Origin: Azolla caroliniana
Taxonomy: Eukaryota > Polypodiophyta
NCBI GenBank assembly: GCA_043228905.1
Contig: JBHGNT010000002.1
Span: 27,590,001 to 27,654,000, forward strand
Direction of reading: 5' to 3'
DNA: 64,000 bases
Positions within the stretch are counted from its first letter, which is position 1. The number at the start of each line of letters is the position of its first letter. A program made the position numbers and the translations under genes. Below the pieces are notes generated by a model. The model was not told where the DNA came from. It did no database searches and saw nothing but the letters and a program-made list of their open reading frames with translations. Positions 50,530 through 62,368 of the stretch are shown here, piece after piece.

Positions 50530-51430
50530 GTGGCAATAATCCAGGGCCGAATAGTGGCGGCAACTAAGTGTAGAATGGCGGTAGTGGAGGAGTGAACTCT
50601 GTTTGATGGAACAATTTTGCCAATCCAGGACCAAACAATGGCGGCAACTGAGTGTAGAATGATGGCAATGGAGGAGTGAATTCCGTCGGATCGAACAGTG
50701 GCAAATGATACTTGGAACGCGTAGTGACGACAACTAAGAGTACAATGGCAGCAAAGGAGAAGGAGTGAACTCCTTCGGTCCATCGAAAAGTGGCAGCAAT
50801 ACACGACCGAACAGTAGCGGCAACTAAGTGTAGAATGATGGCAATGGATGAGTGAACTCTGTCAAATCGAAAAGTGGTAGCAATCCAGGACCGAATAGTA
50901 GCGGTAACTGAGTGTAGAATGATGGCAATGGAGGAGTGAACTCCATCAGATCGAATAGTGACAGATGATGCTTGGAACGCGCAGTGACGGCAAATGAGAA
51001 TAGAATGGCGGCAGTGGAGAAGGAGTTAACTCCGTCAGATTGAACAGTAGCAGCAATATACGACCTTCACAGTAGTGGCAACTGAGTGTAGAGTGGCGGC
51101 AATGGAGGAGTGAATTTGGCAGATAATGCTTGGATTGAACAGTGGTGGCAACTAAGTGTAGAATGGCGGCAATGGAGGAGTGAACTTGGTAGATGATGCT
51201 TGGACTGAACAATGGCAGCAATTGAGTGTAGAATGGCGGCAATGGAGGAGTGAACTTCGTCGGATCGAACAGTGGCAGATTATACTTGGACTGAACAGTG
51301 GCGGCAATTGAGTGTAGAATGGCAGCAATGGAGGAGTGAACTTCGTCGGATCGAACAGTGGCAGATTATACTTGGACCACACAATGTCGGTAACTGAGTG
51401 TAGAATGGCGGCAATAGCGGAGTAGACTCA
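50530..51430. repeat. GGCGGCAATGGAGGAGTGAAC minisatellite
   Basis: About ten irregular repeats (roughly 60-120 bp each) with GTGTAGAATGGCGGCAATGG, GAGTGAACT, TCGGATCGAACAGTGGCAG and TTGGACTGAACAGTGG. Frames across it are repeat artefacts. Confidence 0.8.
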
Positions 51431-51665
51431 ATAGGGTTTAGCAACAGTAGTAGTAATCTAAGCCAGAATATTCAATCAAAGATGGCCCACGTGATGTGGC
51501 AAAGGATCATGCATAATGGACCTAGGAATTCGGTATATAGGTTATGGTGCACATATCAATTTATGTTGCACGTTTATGGTGCTCATTTATATAATTAAAA
51601 CTCTCTACTATTTTCAATGGTAGCTTTTTGCATAGCTAATTAGCTATGTCAAGGACATAGCTAAT

Positions 51666-51685
51666 TGTTTCCACTCGCATGCTTT
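51666..51685 (-). repeat. Subterminal inverted repeat, right arm
   Basis: Perfect complement of 45633-45652. It is preceded by GACATAGCTAAT, mirroring the left end. Beyond it, 51686-52090 is AT-rich with GTATTCAACGTATTCAA-type repeats up to the target duplication. Confidence 0.9.
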
Positions 51686-52090
51686 CACCGTTCAACCTTT
51701 TGGAACTATCATTTTTTCTAAGCCTAAATTTGTAAATAATTTTAATTTTAATTTTCGAGGGTTTTTTTTAGTAGAGAAAAAGAAAATAATTATGTAAATA
51801 TTGAAACATAGATAACCATTTATCCATGGGCAATAATGATAATTAGTATTTACTATATAGTATTCAAATTCCAAGTATCTTTGCATTCAACATCAATGGT
51901 GTTCAAGTATTCGATGTATTCAACGTATTCAACAATGTATTCAACATATTAAAAACGTACTCAACGTATTCAAGTTACGTATTTTACCTTTAAATACGTA
52001 TTCTAAGAACTTATAATAAAAAATTAGAATACTTATAAAATACGTAACATATGTATTGTACACGTACAATATGCTACGTATGTTACAACC

Positions 52091-53040
52091 ATGGTATCAC
52101 TACAACAACAAGGATCAAGCTCTCAAGGGACTCACAAAGAACCCAAGATCAGACTTCCTATGAAATTTGATGGGACCCGATCACAGTTCAGAGGTTTTCT
52201 TAATCAGGTATGCTTAGTGATTCAAATGCATCCTTCTTGATATCCCATTGATGCATCACGAGTGGGACTAGTAGGCACACTACTTAGGCACGGCTTTGGC
52301 ATGGTTCACCCCCTTGTTAGAAAAAAACTCTCCATTGTTAAATAATTTCGAAGAGTTTATTAGCGAGTTTAAAGCCTACTTTGGAGATACCGACACTGTT
52401 AGTACGGAAATCAACAAAATCCGAAGATTGCGCCAAGGTGAGCGACCGGCCTTGGCTTATGCTGCGGATTTCCGTCTTCTCGCCAGCGATATTCCCTAGG
52501 ATGACCAAGCATTAATGGAGCAATTTCATTTTGGCCTACATAATGATGTCAAGGATTTACTCTTAACAAGAGTCAAAGTCATTGACAGAAGCAATCAGTC
52601 GCGCGGTGCGATGTGATAACCGCCTTTTCAAACGACGTTCGGAACGTCAGTTCCAAATGCCAAGGACAAGATCAAAGCCCACCTACGCCTCAATTGTAGT
52701 AAAACCTTTTCCAAGGGAGTCATATAATGTGTCTCCAGCAAATACTCCAACTCCGATGGAAATCGACACCACACGTCGTTGTGGACCATTATCGAAAGAG
52801 GAAAAGCAGCGACGTCGAGCAAATCGACTATGGCTCTATTGTGGTGGACCATGGCATATTGTGGTGAATTGTCCCCATAGGCCAAGAAGACAAGTAAACC
52901 AAATAGTCGTTAGTTCTAATTGTACTAAACCCGAGTCTGTTTCAGTAGGAATATCTGATAGTCCTAATAGTACTAATAGCCCAAGCCTTTCAAACATATT
53001 TGAAGTCCTTAGTCAACTAGAAGAAGAGTTAAATGATTAA
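52091..53040 (+). pseudogene. Gypsy H gag, C-terminal part
   Basis: Resumes with MVSLQQQGSSSQGTHKEPK and RLPMKFDGTRSQFRGFLNQ, then a stretch with FEEFISEFKAYFGDTD and LRQGERPALAYAADFRLLA, standard for Ty3/gypsy gag. A degenerate knuckle LYCGGPWHIVVNCP keeps only part of CCHC. At least two frameshifts or stops (near 52285 and 52500) break it. Confidence 0.82.
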
Positions 53041-54974
53041 GTCCAACCAAAATAGGAGTCGTTTGGTTGAACAACCCTAGATCTGTGCAAGCCATTAGTG
53101 GTCCAACCAAAATAGGAGTCAACTCTTGCTTTATGGATAGGAATTTTGCCCAAGCTCATCAGATATCCCTAAGAAAACTTTCTTGCCCAGCATCTGTAGT
53201 AGTTATTGATGGTCATCCCATTGCTTCCGGAAAAATCATAGAAGAGTCAGAGCCGATTCATGTTGATCTAGATAACTTGGTGTGTGTAGTATCATTTAAT
53301 ATAATTAGTAGTCCAAACCATCCAATCGTCTTGGGGTTACCATGGTTCGAATTACATAACACATAGATTGGAGAACAAGAGAAATCTGGGGATCTACTCA
53401 TAGGATTGCAACCATTTCGCTACGTCAATTGCATGAGGAAGGACGCAAGGAAGCAATGTTTGTCTTCGCAGTATCAGTAAAACCTTCCGAAACCACTAAA
53501 GAGGAATCCATAGTTCAACTTCCAGAGAATTATCATCATTATGCCGATGTGTTCGATAAGGTACAAGCCAATATGCTTCCTCACCACGGACCATATGATT
53601 GCCCCATTGATTTACAACCAGAAAAAGAGCCACCATGGGGCCTGATCTACAACTTGTCACCAACCAACCTAGAAGTCCTTCGAGTCTATATAGAGGAGAA
53701 TTTGGCAAACGATTTTATTCAACATTCAAAATCTCTAGCCTGCGTACCCATATTCTTTGTCAAGAAAAAGGATGGATCACTTCGTCTCGTTGTAGATTAC
53801 CGTGGCTTGAATAAGGTCACCATCAGGAATAGGTAAGCACTCCTCCTTATCTCAAGTCTTTTAGAATGGATCAACGGTGCAAGGTTCTTCACAAAGATCA
53901 ACTTATGAGGAGCATATAACCTCGTACAGATCCAAACAAGAGATAGAATGGAAGACCGCATTTCGCACCATATGTGGGCACTTCGAGTATACAGTCATGT
54001 CATTCAGTCTCACTAATGCACCGGCAGTCTTCCAGCACATGGCAAATGATATATTCTAAGATCTCTTGGATGTTTGTTTGATCATCTATTTGGATGATCT
54101 ACTGTTTTATGCAAAGACCCAAGAAGACCATGATTCTCATGAATTGTTAGTACTAAAACGCCTTCGAGAACATGGTCTTTATGCAAAACTAGAAAAATGT
54201 AGTTTCGAGTGCAACTAGGTGGAATTTCTAGGCTATGTCATCTCCTCGGAAGGCATCTCTATGGATCCAGCTAAGGTCAAAATTGTGATAGAGTGGCAAA
54301 CTCTACATTCGTTGTGAGATGTGCAATGCTTTTTAGGCTTTGCCAATTTTTACCGCAAGTTTATACAAGATTACTCAAAGCTTATTTTGCCTCTCACACA
54401 GCTTACCAAGAAGGGGCAGTCGTTTGTTTGGTCTAAAAAAGCGGACATGGCTTTTGAAAGTCTTAAGAAGGCATTCACATCAACGCCAATTCTAGCTCAT
54501 GTTGATACAGCAAAACCTTTCATCATTGAGGCAAACGTGTCGGATTTCCCCTTGGGTAACATTCTCTCACAACCAGGTGACGATGAAAAGCTACATCTTG
54601 TGGCTTTCCACTCACGCAAGTTTGACGCCGCCGAAAGCAACTATGAAATTCACGATAAAGAGCTATTGGCAATAGTGGACTCTTTTATGCAATGGAGGCA
54701 TTTTCTAGAGGGATCTTCTCATCAAGTCACCGTATTCAATGATCACAAAAATCTTGCCTACTTCCATAATGCTCGTGTATTAAATCGACGTCAGGCTCGG
54801 TGGTCTCAATTCCTCACTCGTTTCGACTTCAAAATTACATATCGTCCTGGGAAGCAGCAAGGGAAGGCAGATGCATTATCACGGAGCTCGTATCTAGCAC
54901 CGCGTCCCGGTGAGCCAACATTCGATAACCAAAAACAAGTAATCCTGGGACCGGCACGATTGCAAGCAACGCGG
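53041..54974 (+). pseudogene. Gypsy H protease, RT and RNase H
   Basis: The protease part (53067-53366) keeps FMDRNFAQAHQI and HPIVLGLPWFE, but the catalytic DSG is lost (GVNSC). RT begins HHYADVFDK, has [27 protein letters not shown], a stop, a frameshift near 53925, [13 protein letters not shown], and the catalytic IIYLDDLLFYA (about 54085-54120). RNase H (54321-54960) has the AFHSRKFDAAESNYEIHDKE and RPGKQQGKADALSR motifs. It ends where the LTR of gypsy J is inserted after ARLQATR. A 20-bp direct repeat GTCCAACCAAAATAGGAGTC at 53041 and 53100 lies at the gag-PR junction. Confidence 0.88.
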
Positions 54975-55625
54975 TGTCACGTTACTATGCGTGTGCGTGG
55001 AGAAACGAGGCGGGACCACCAGGGTCTTGAACCAAAGAGCAGGTGATAGAAGGGGAAAGAGAAAGAGAGAGACGCTCGGTTACGTATGAGCAAAGAAACA
55101 CAGGGACACGGCCCTGTCAACGCAGAAGACACGAACGGACATAGAGATAGAGAGACACGAATGTTTGTATATTAATGAATGGCAAATTAACAACAGAGCA
55201 CGCGAGCGGTTACAACCGAACAAGCGGGCGAACAGATGTTGATGCCTGCTCGTCTACGCACGAAAGGGGATAGGATGGAGGTGCTGCCGGAAGCACACGG
55301 GCGTTCCTCGAGGCAGCGCGAGCCTCCTGAAAACCTACAGAGAAGAGCAATAGAGAACAAACAGAGGAGAAGCGTTCGGTTACGGTCCGACAGCACTTCG
55401 TCCTCCTCAATGCGCGATCCCCTTCTCCCCCGCGTCTCCCTCTCCTTTATAGCTTCAAGAAGGGAGCCGTTTCCCTCATTGACTTCCTACCTACCGAATC
55501 TAACTACCTAAGATATGCCTTTGTACTTAATTCTCTATTATATACATTAAGGGCGCGCACGCGTGAAGAGCCGGTTCATGCACGCTATGCACCGATTGCT
55601 CTAAGGGACAGTTTTCTTCACGACA
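54975..55625 (-). repeat. Gypsy J 3' LTR
   Basis: 651 bp, TGTCACGTTACT...CACGACA on the plus strand, homologous to the gypsy C LTR. The flank is GCGG (54971-54974). The polypurine tract follows at 55626-55638 (minus AGGTGGGGGCGGA). The other LTR lies beyond the window. Confidence 0.9.
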
Positions 55626-55639
55626 TCCGCCCCCACCTA

Positions 55640-58350
55640 ACCGCACATCCACCGGTATGCGCCAAAATTGGGTTCTGGTTGGAGGAAACCGGTCCGGGTT
55701 CTGGTTCCTCGTCCATTGGTTCGTCCTCTGTCTCGGACTGTTCGTCGTCGTTGTCCAGGCCTCTTAGATTTGGTTCGCCGTCGTGGCGCTTCTTAAACGC
55801 TTTGATCTGCTTCCCTGCTACCGGTATCGTCATCCTCGTACCGTCGAGTTCTGCCAGGTGATACGTCCCGTTGTCGTTGGCACTCGTTACCACGTAAGGC
55901 CCGAACCACCGCTTTGCAAACTTCTGTGTTGCTCGGTGCTAGTTGTCGAGGCTGCTGTCGTAGACTAACACCCAGTCGCCTTCCTCGATTTTCTTTGTTG
56001 GAGCCGGTGCGTTCGGTCGAACCGGGCTTTGTTCCTCATCCTCGTCGTCCGAAGTCTCTCCGCCGCTCGTTCCACGTCCTCTGGCCTCCGCTCGAGCTGC
56101 CGTATACGCGCCGCTAGCAGTTCTTCCCGACTCATCTCGTCTCTCCAGTCCACTGTCGCCCAAGAGGAGATCGTCCGTTCCATCGGCATGATCGGCTTAT
56201 GTCCGAACATGAGCTTTGACGGCATGAACCCGGTTACCGAACTGTGCGTTGTCCGGTCCGCCCACAAGGCATAGGGTAACAGTCGGGGCCAGTTCCCGAC
56301 CTGGCCTCCGCATGCCCGGACTAGCGCTTTGACGATCGGTTCGTGTCCGCGCTCCACCTTCCCGTTCGCCTCCGGATTGTACGCAGTGGTGAGCGAGAGC
56401 TTGACCCCTAACCGGTCGAACAACTCCTCGGCCTCTTCGGCATCCAACTCCCCACGGTCAGTCACGATCTTCCTGACGCACCCGTACCGGCATATCACGT
56501 CCTCGATCAGGAACCGACACACGGCCGCGGTCGTTTTGTTCTGCAGGGCTCGGCCTTCCACCTGGTTCGTCAGGTCCTCCTGGGCCAGCACCAGATATCG
56601 CATCTGCCCTACGCCCATCGGCATCGTCACCAAATCTACCATCCATTTGAAGTGGATGGCCGAAGGGTATGTAGGGTGAAGCTCGTCCCGATGTCGGACT
56701 ATGGAGTGTATCTGACAGCTCTCACAAGTTGTCACGAACCAATGCACGTCCCGGTACAGAACCGGCCACCATTACTTCCCCTTTAGTTTCTCGAACGTGG
56801 CCCACGTCCCACGGTGTCCAGCCCAGGGGCTGTCGTGGTAGGCCTTCAGCAACTCCTCCTGTTCCTCCTTCATCGCCACTACTCGGAGCGGGATGTCGTT
56901 TCTCTTCTTCGGGTGCTTCCACAAGTATCCGTCCCGGAGAAAGAATCGGTACGCTTTCTTCCGGATCCGGTTGGCCTCTTCCTTTGTCCATGACGCGTCC
57001 GGCGTCATCGTCCTTAAGAATCCCCCAACCTGCAGCCATTCCCCGTTATACTTGCTCTCGTCGAAATCGTTAAGCGTCGGAGTGCTCCCTCCCTCGGTTG
57101 TTACGTAGGCCGCCTCGAAGAAGTCTACGCCGACTTCCTCGTCCTCCGAAACTATGCCGCCCTCGTCGTCGAATCGCGCCCTCGAAAGCATGTCGGCCAT
57201 GGCATTGTCTTTCCCGGAAATGTGTCGTATTTCCGGATCCAGGAACTTGATGTACGTTATCCACCTGAGCATTGCCAGGTCCGGGGTTGCGCATCCGGAA
57301 ACCATGCCGAGAATCGGCAGGCAGTCCGTCTCGATAATCACCTCTGTCCCGATCAGATAGTCTTTATCGGCCTTCACCGCCGAAACGATACCCCAGAGTT
57401 CGCGTTTAACCTGGGCGTATCCTCGCTGAGGACCTTCGTGCCGAACCGGATTGGGAACCGAATGTCGTCCTCATCTTCTTGGTTGACGACCCATCCGATC
57501 CCGGTTGGACTCGTATCTACCGTCATGTAGATGGGAGTACCTTTCTCGTAGACAGCCTTCCGGAGTGCCGGAGCTGCACCAAGAGCCTCCTTCATCTTTC
57601 GAATCGACTCCGCATGCTCGTCTCGCCACTCGAATTTTCGCCCCTTTTTCAGCAACCCGTATAGCGGCTCGGCAACGTGGGCGTAATGCGGGATCCATAT
57701 GTGGTAGAACGCGCATGCTCCCAAGAACCTCCGTACCTCCGTGACCAAGTTACAATCCAGCTTCATTGCGGAGATGGCTTCCACCTTAGCCGGAGACGGT
57801 TTCCGGGCATACGGTCCGCATAGATGTCCAACGACCATGATCTCTGATTGCCCGAAGGCCGATTTCTCCCCGAAGAAGGTGAGCCTCGCGTCCTCTAGCC
57901 TCTGCAGCACCCTCTCGTAGTCGTCAATGTGTGTCGCCATGAATTTCCAGCATCCGTCCGGTCTGATCGTTTCGTCCTTTTCCTCCACCGGACATCCCTT
58001 GATCGGGATATCGTCCAAGAATGGCATGGTGACGTCCGGGATACAATCCCTCAGCACGTTGTTCATCGCATTCACCATGTGGGCCACCGAGTTCGTCCCT
58101 CCTTGTGGCAGGGTACACATCCGCACTAGGCCGAAAGGAGTCTGCATCGTCGTAATGTCTCTGCTCTCTACGGCTAGTTGGAACTGATCGTAACCCGAGT
58201 ACAGATCACCGATCGAGTAGATCAACCTTCCGGCGAAGGCCTTCGCGAACTCGTCTATCGTTGGTCCGATTCCTGCGTTCTGAATGGTCACTCTATTGAC
58301 CGGTTGCAGGTCTTGAATGAAGCGCAACGTCCCGTTTTTCTTCGGTACAG
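55640..58350 (-). pseudogene. Gypsy J pol, RT to integrase
   Basis: RT right part from VPKKNGTLRFIQDLQPVNRV through MPFLDDIPIKGCP, RNase H (TVDTSPTGIGW, SGKDNAMADMLSR), integrase (CESCQIHS, VTDRGEL, NPEANGKVERGH) and the C-terminal GPY/F region. Breaks include a small loss near 57430 within SERQRGY, a shift near 56770, and a TAG in the DN-QHRAT stretch at about 55939. FLDD is present as in element C, which shows that the Phe is a lineage character rather than a chance mutation. Confidence 0.88.
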
Positions 58351-58985
58351 TGTCGTGAAGAAAACCGTCCACGAGCGGAATCGGTGCACCGGAGCGTAGA
58401 AACCGACTCTTCATGCACGTGCGCCTTAAGTTGTACATAGGAGATCCTAGGTAGATTCGGTAGGTAGGGAGTAAAGGGGAAACGGCTCCTTCCTTGCCTA
58501 TAAAAGGAGGGAGACGAGGAGGGGCGAAGGATCGCGGGGAGTCGAGGACGAAGTGCTGTCGGTTTGCTTGTGAAGGCTTCTCTCTCTCTCTTTCTGGTTG
58601 CAAACGCCATAGCTTCCTTCTGTGTAGGTTTCAGGAGGCTCGTGCTGCTCTGAGGAATGCCTGAGTGCTTCCGGCAGCACCTCCAGCCTACTCCTTCCTC
58701 TCTGTGCGTTTACGAGTAGGTATCGGCATCTGTTCGCCGGCCTGTTCGGTTGTAACCGACCTCATGTTTCGTTGTCTTCGTGTTCTTGTTGTTTGTCTTG
58801 TCAATACATACATACATTCGTGTCTTTCTGTGTCGTTGTCCCACTTGCGTCTTTGCGTCGAAGGGCCGTGTCCCTGTGAATCTACGCTCGCACATAGAGG
58901 GATTCTTCCCCTCCTCTCTAGCTCTTTGGTACAGGACCCCCGAGGTTCCGCCTCATTCCACGCATCCGCGAGGAATACCTCGACA
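58351..58985 (+). repeat. Gypsy K 5' LTR
   Basis: 635 bp, TGTCGTGAAGAAAACC...TACCTCGACA, with a CCTATAAAAGG TATA box (58497-58507). The left flank ACAG (58347-58350) pairs with ACGG at the right end. TCTTGGTGAACC follows as the presumed PBS. Confidence 0.93.
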
Positions 58986-58999
58986 TCTTGGTGAACCGT

Positions 59000-61660
59000 C
59001 GAGCGCGCCATACTCGAACCGATGGTTTACCGTACCAAAGAAAAACAGGACATTGCGCTTCATTCAGGACCTGCAGCCGGTCAACAGAGTGACCATTCGG
59101 AACGCAGGAATCGGACCGACCATAGACGAGTTCACGGAGGCCTTCGCCGGAAGGTCGATTTACTCGGTCGGTGATCTGTACTCGGGGTACGACCAGTTCC
59201 AGCTAGCCGTGGAGAGCAGAGACATTACGACGATGTGAACTCCCCTCGGCCTAGTGCGAATGTGTACCCTGCCACAAGGAGGGACCAACTCGGTGGCCCA
59301 CATGGTGAATGCAATGAACAAGGTACTGAGGGATTGCATCCCGGACATCACCATGCCATTTCTAGACGACATTCTGATCAAGGGGTGCCCGGTAGAAGAG
59401 AGGGACGCCACACTCGGACCAGACGGGTGCCGACGATTCGTGGCAACACACATCGACGACTGCGAGAAGGTGCTACAAAGGCTAGAGGATGCGAGGCTCA
59501 CCTTCTCCGGGGAGAAATCGGAAATCCTGGTGGTCGAACACCTATGTGGACCATATGGCCGGAAGCCGTCTCCGGCAAAGGTAGAAGCCATCTCCGCGAT
59601 GAAGACCGACTGTAGCTCGGTTACGGAAGTTCGGAGGTTCCTGGGGGCATGCGCATTCTACCACATATGGATCCCGCATTACGCCCACGTTGCGGAGCCG
59701 CTATACGGGTTGCTGAAGAAAGGGCGAAAATTCGAGTGGCAAGACGAGCACACGGAGTCGGTCCGGAAGCTGAAGGAAGCTCTTGCGGCAGCACCGGCGC
59801 TCCGGAAGGCTGTCTACGAGAAGGGTACCCCAGTATACATAACGGTGGATACGAGTCCGACCGGGATCGGATGGGTCGTCAACCAAGAAGACGGGGACGG
59901 CATTCGGTTCCCGGTCCGATTCGGCGCGAAGGTCCTCAGTGAACGACAGCGAGGGTACGCCCAGGTTAAACGCGAACTCTAGGGTATCGTTTCGGCAGTA
60001 AAGGTCGACAAAGACTACCTGATCGGGACAGAAGTGGTTATCGAGACAGATTGCCTGCCGATTCTCGGCATGGTTTCCGGATGCGCGACACCGGACCTGG
60101 CGATGCTCAGGTGGATAGCGTACATCAAGTCCCTGGACCCGGAAATACGACACATTTCCGGAAAAGACAACGCCATGGCCGACATGCTTTCGAGGGCGAG
60201 GTTTGATGACGAGGGCGGCATGGTTTCAGAGGACGAAGAAGTCAGCGTGGAATTCTTCGAGGCGGCGTACGTGACGACCGACGGGGCGAGCACTCCGGCA
60301 CTTAATGGCTTCAACGAGAGCAAGTACGACGGCGAGTGGCTACAGATCGGTGGATTTTTGAGGACAATGACGCCGGATGCGTCATGGACGAAGGACGAGG
60401 CCAACCGGATTCGGAAGAAAGCATACTGATTCTTTCTCCGGGACAGATACTTATGGAAGCACCCGAAGAAGAGGAACGGCGTCCCGCTCCGGGTGGTGGC
60501 AATGAAGGAAGAACAGGAGGAGCTGCTGACGGCCTACCACGACAGCCCTTGGGCTGGACACCGTGGAACGTGGGCCACGTTCAAGAAGATAAAGGGGAAG
60601 TACTGGTGGCCGGGACTGTACCGGGACGTGCATCGGTTCGTGACAACTTGCGAGAGCTGTCAGATGCACTCCATAGTCCGGCATCGGGACGTACCCTCCA
60701 ACCATCCACTTCAAATGGATGGTAGATCTGGTGACGATGCCGATGGGCGTCGGACAGATGCGGTATCTGGTCCTGGCTCGGGAAGATCTGACGAACCAGG
60801 TGGAAGGCCGAGCCCTTCAGAACAAAACGACCATGGCCGTATGTCGGTTCCTGATCGAGGACGTGATATGCCGGTACGGGTGCATCGGGAAGATCGTGGC
60901 CGATCGCGGGGAGTTGGACGCCGAAGAGGCCGAGGAGCTGTTCGATCGGCTAGGAGTCAAGCTCTCGCTTACCACTGCGTACAATCCGGAGGCGAATGGG
61001 AAGGTGGAGCGCGGACACAGACCGATCGTCAAGGCGTTAGTTCGGGCATGCGGAGGTCAAGTCGGGAACTGGCCGCGGCTGTTGCCTTACGCGTTGTGGG
61101 CGGACCGAACTACGCACAGTTCGGTAACCGGATTCATGCCGGCAGAACTCATGTTTGGGCAGAAGCCGGTCATGCCGATGGAACGTACGATCTCCTCGTG
61201 GGCAACCGTGGACTGGAGAGACGAGATGAGCCGGGAGGAGCTGCTGGCGGCGCGTATACGACAACTCGAGCGAAGACCGGAGGACGTGGAGCAGGCTGCG
61301 GAAAAGCTTCGGGAAGCAGGGATGAGGAACAAAGCCCGGTTCGACCGAACGCACCGGCTCCGACCGAAGAAGATCGAGGAAGGCGACTGGGTGCTAGTCT
61401 ACAACAGCAGCCTTGACAACCAGCACCGAGCGACACGGAAGTTCGCAAGAAGGTGGTTCGGGCCTTACGTGGTACAAAGCGCCAACGACAACGGGACGTA
61501 CCATCTGGCGGAACTCGACGGTACGAGAATGGCGATACCAGTAGCTAGGAAGCGGATCAAAGCGTTCAAGAAGCATCACGACGACGAGCCGGATCCGGTT
61601 GACTTGGACCGTGACGACGAACGATCCGAAACCGAGGAAGAACCGATGGGCGGAGAATGA
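59000..61660 (+). pseudogene. Gypsy K pol (RT, RNase H, integrase) with stops
   Basis: Starts in RT at SSAPYSNRWFTVPKKN and carries MPFLDDILIKG, RNase H and integrase through GPY/F to 61660. Three nonsense codons occur: TGA at 59236-59238 (CGA in C), TAG at 59980-59982 (TGG in C) and TGA at 60427-60429 (CGA in C). A deletion of about 14 bases near 60691, relative to C, shifts the frame between RHRD and the integrase core. The integrase half (60719-61660) is still open. Confidence 0.9.
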
Positions 61661-61733
61661 AGGCTGGACTGGTTTTCTCCGTCCCAACACAATTTGGCGC
61701 ATGCCGGTGGATGCGCGGTTAGGTGGGGGCGGA

Positions 61734-62368
61734 TGTCGTGAAGAAAACCGTCCACGAGCGGAATCGGTGCACCGGAGCGTAGAAACCGACTCTTCATGCA
61801 CGTGCGCCTTAAGTTGTACATAGGAGATCCTAGGTAGATTCGGTAGGTAGGGAGTAAAGGGGAAACGGCTCCTTCCTTGCCTATAAAAGGAGGGAGACGA
61901 GGAGGGGCGAAGGATCGCGGGGAGTCGAGGACGAAGTGCTGTCGGTTTGCGTGCGAAGGCTTCTCTCTCTCTCTTTCTGGTTGCAAACGCCATAGCTTCC
62001 TTCTGTGCAAGTTTCGGGAGGCTCGCGCTGCTCTGAGGAATGCCCGAGTGCTTCCGGCAGCACCTCCAACCTACTCCTTCCTCTCTGTGCGTTTACGAGC
62101 AGGTATCGGCATCTGTTCGCCGGCTTGTTCGGTTGTAACCGACCTCATGTTTCGTTGTCTTCGTGTTCTTGTTGTTTGTCTTGTTAATACATACATACAT
62201 TCGTGTCTTTCTGTGTCGTTGTCCCACTTGCGTCTTTGCGTCGAAGGGCCGTGTCCCTGTGGATCTACGCTCGCACGTAGAGGGATTCTTCCCCTCCTCT
62301 CTTGCTCTTTGGTACAAGACCCCCGAGGTTCCGCCTCATTCCACGCATCCGCGAGGAATACCTCGACA
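61734..62368 (+). repeat. Gypsy K 3' LTR
   Basis: 635-bp partner of 58351-58985, followed by ACGG and the resumption of the J RT on the minus strand (NRWFTV read leftwards from 62369). Confidence 0.93.

Larger units (their letters stand above)
45553..52090. mobile_element. 6.5-kb probable DNA transposon in gypsy H gag
   Basis: Flanked by an 11-bp duplication with one mismatch (ATTGTATCACT at 45542-45552, ATGGTATCACT at 52091-52101). The extreme ends match poorly but share GTATTTTATA and TAGAATAC blocks in inverted orientation and many ACGTATTC-type subterminal repeats. A perfect 20-bp inverted repeat lies inside (45633-45652 and 51666-51685). Interior: a spliced unknown gene, a palindrome array, an unknown minus-strand frame and a minisatellite. 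The 9-11 bp duplication fits Mutator-like elements. No MULE transposase was recognised, so it may be non-autonomous or belong to another superfamily. Confidence 0.7.
44942..54974 (+). mobile_element. Old Ty3/gypsy element H
   Basis: Order: probable LTR, gag, degenerate protease, RT, RNase H, then loss of continuity at 54974 where gypsy J is inserted. Gag is split by a 6.5-kb insertion (45553-52090). Several stops and frameshifts show that it is old. The downstream half, if retained, lies beyond element J and outside the window. Confidence 0.85.
58351..62368 (+). mobile_element. Gypsy K, gag-less derivative inserted in J
   Basis: LTRs 58351-58985 and 61734-62368 are both 635 bp with a few differences. 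After the presumed PBS the sequence jumps directly into RT (about 59000), so gag, protease and the first part of pol are deleted. The polypurine tract AGGTGGGGGCGGA is at 61721-61733. Target duplication ACAG/ACGG; the unoccupied site in element C reads ACGG. Too little coding sequence remains for autonomy, but the LTRs, PBS and PPT needed in cis are present. Confidence 0.93.

Noticed and set aside
45553-52090. Helitron
   Set aside because: There is a clear target duplication, no TC...CTRR termini and no Rep-helicase sequence.
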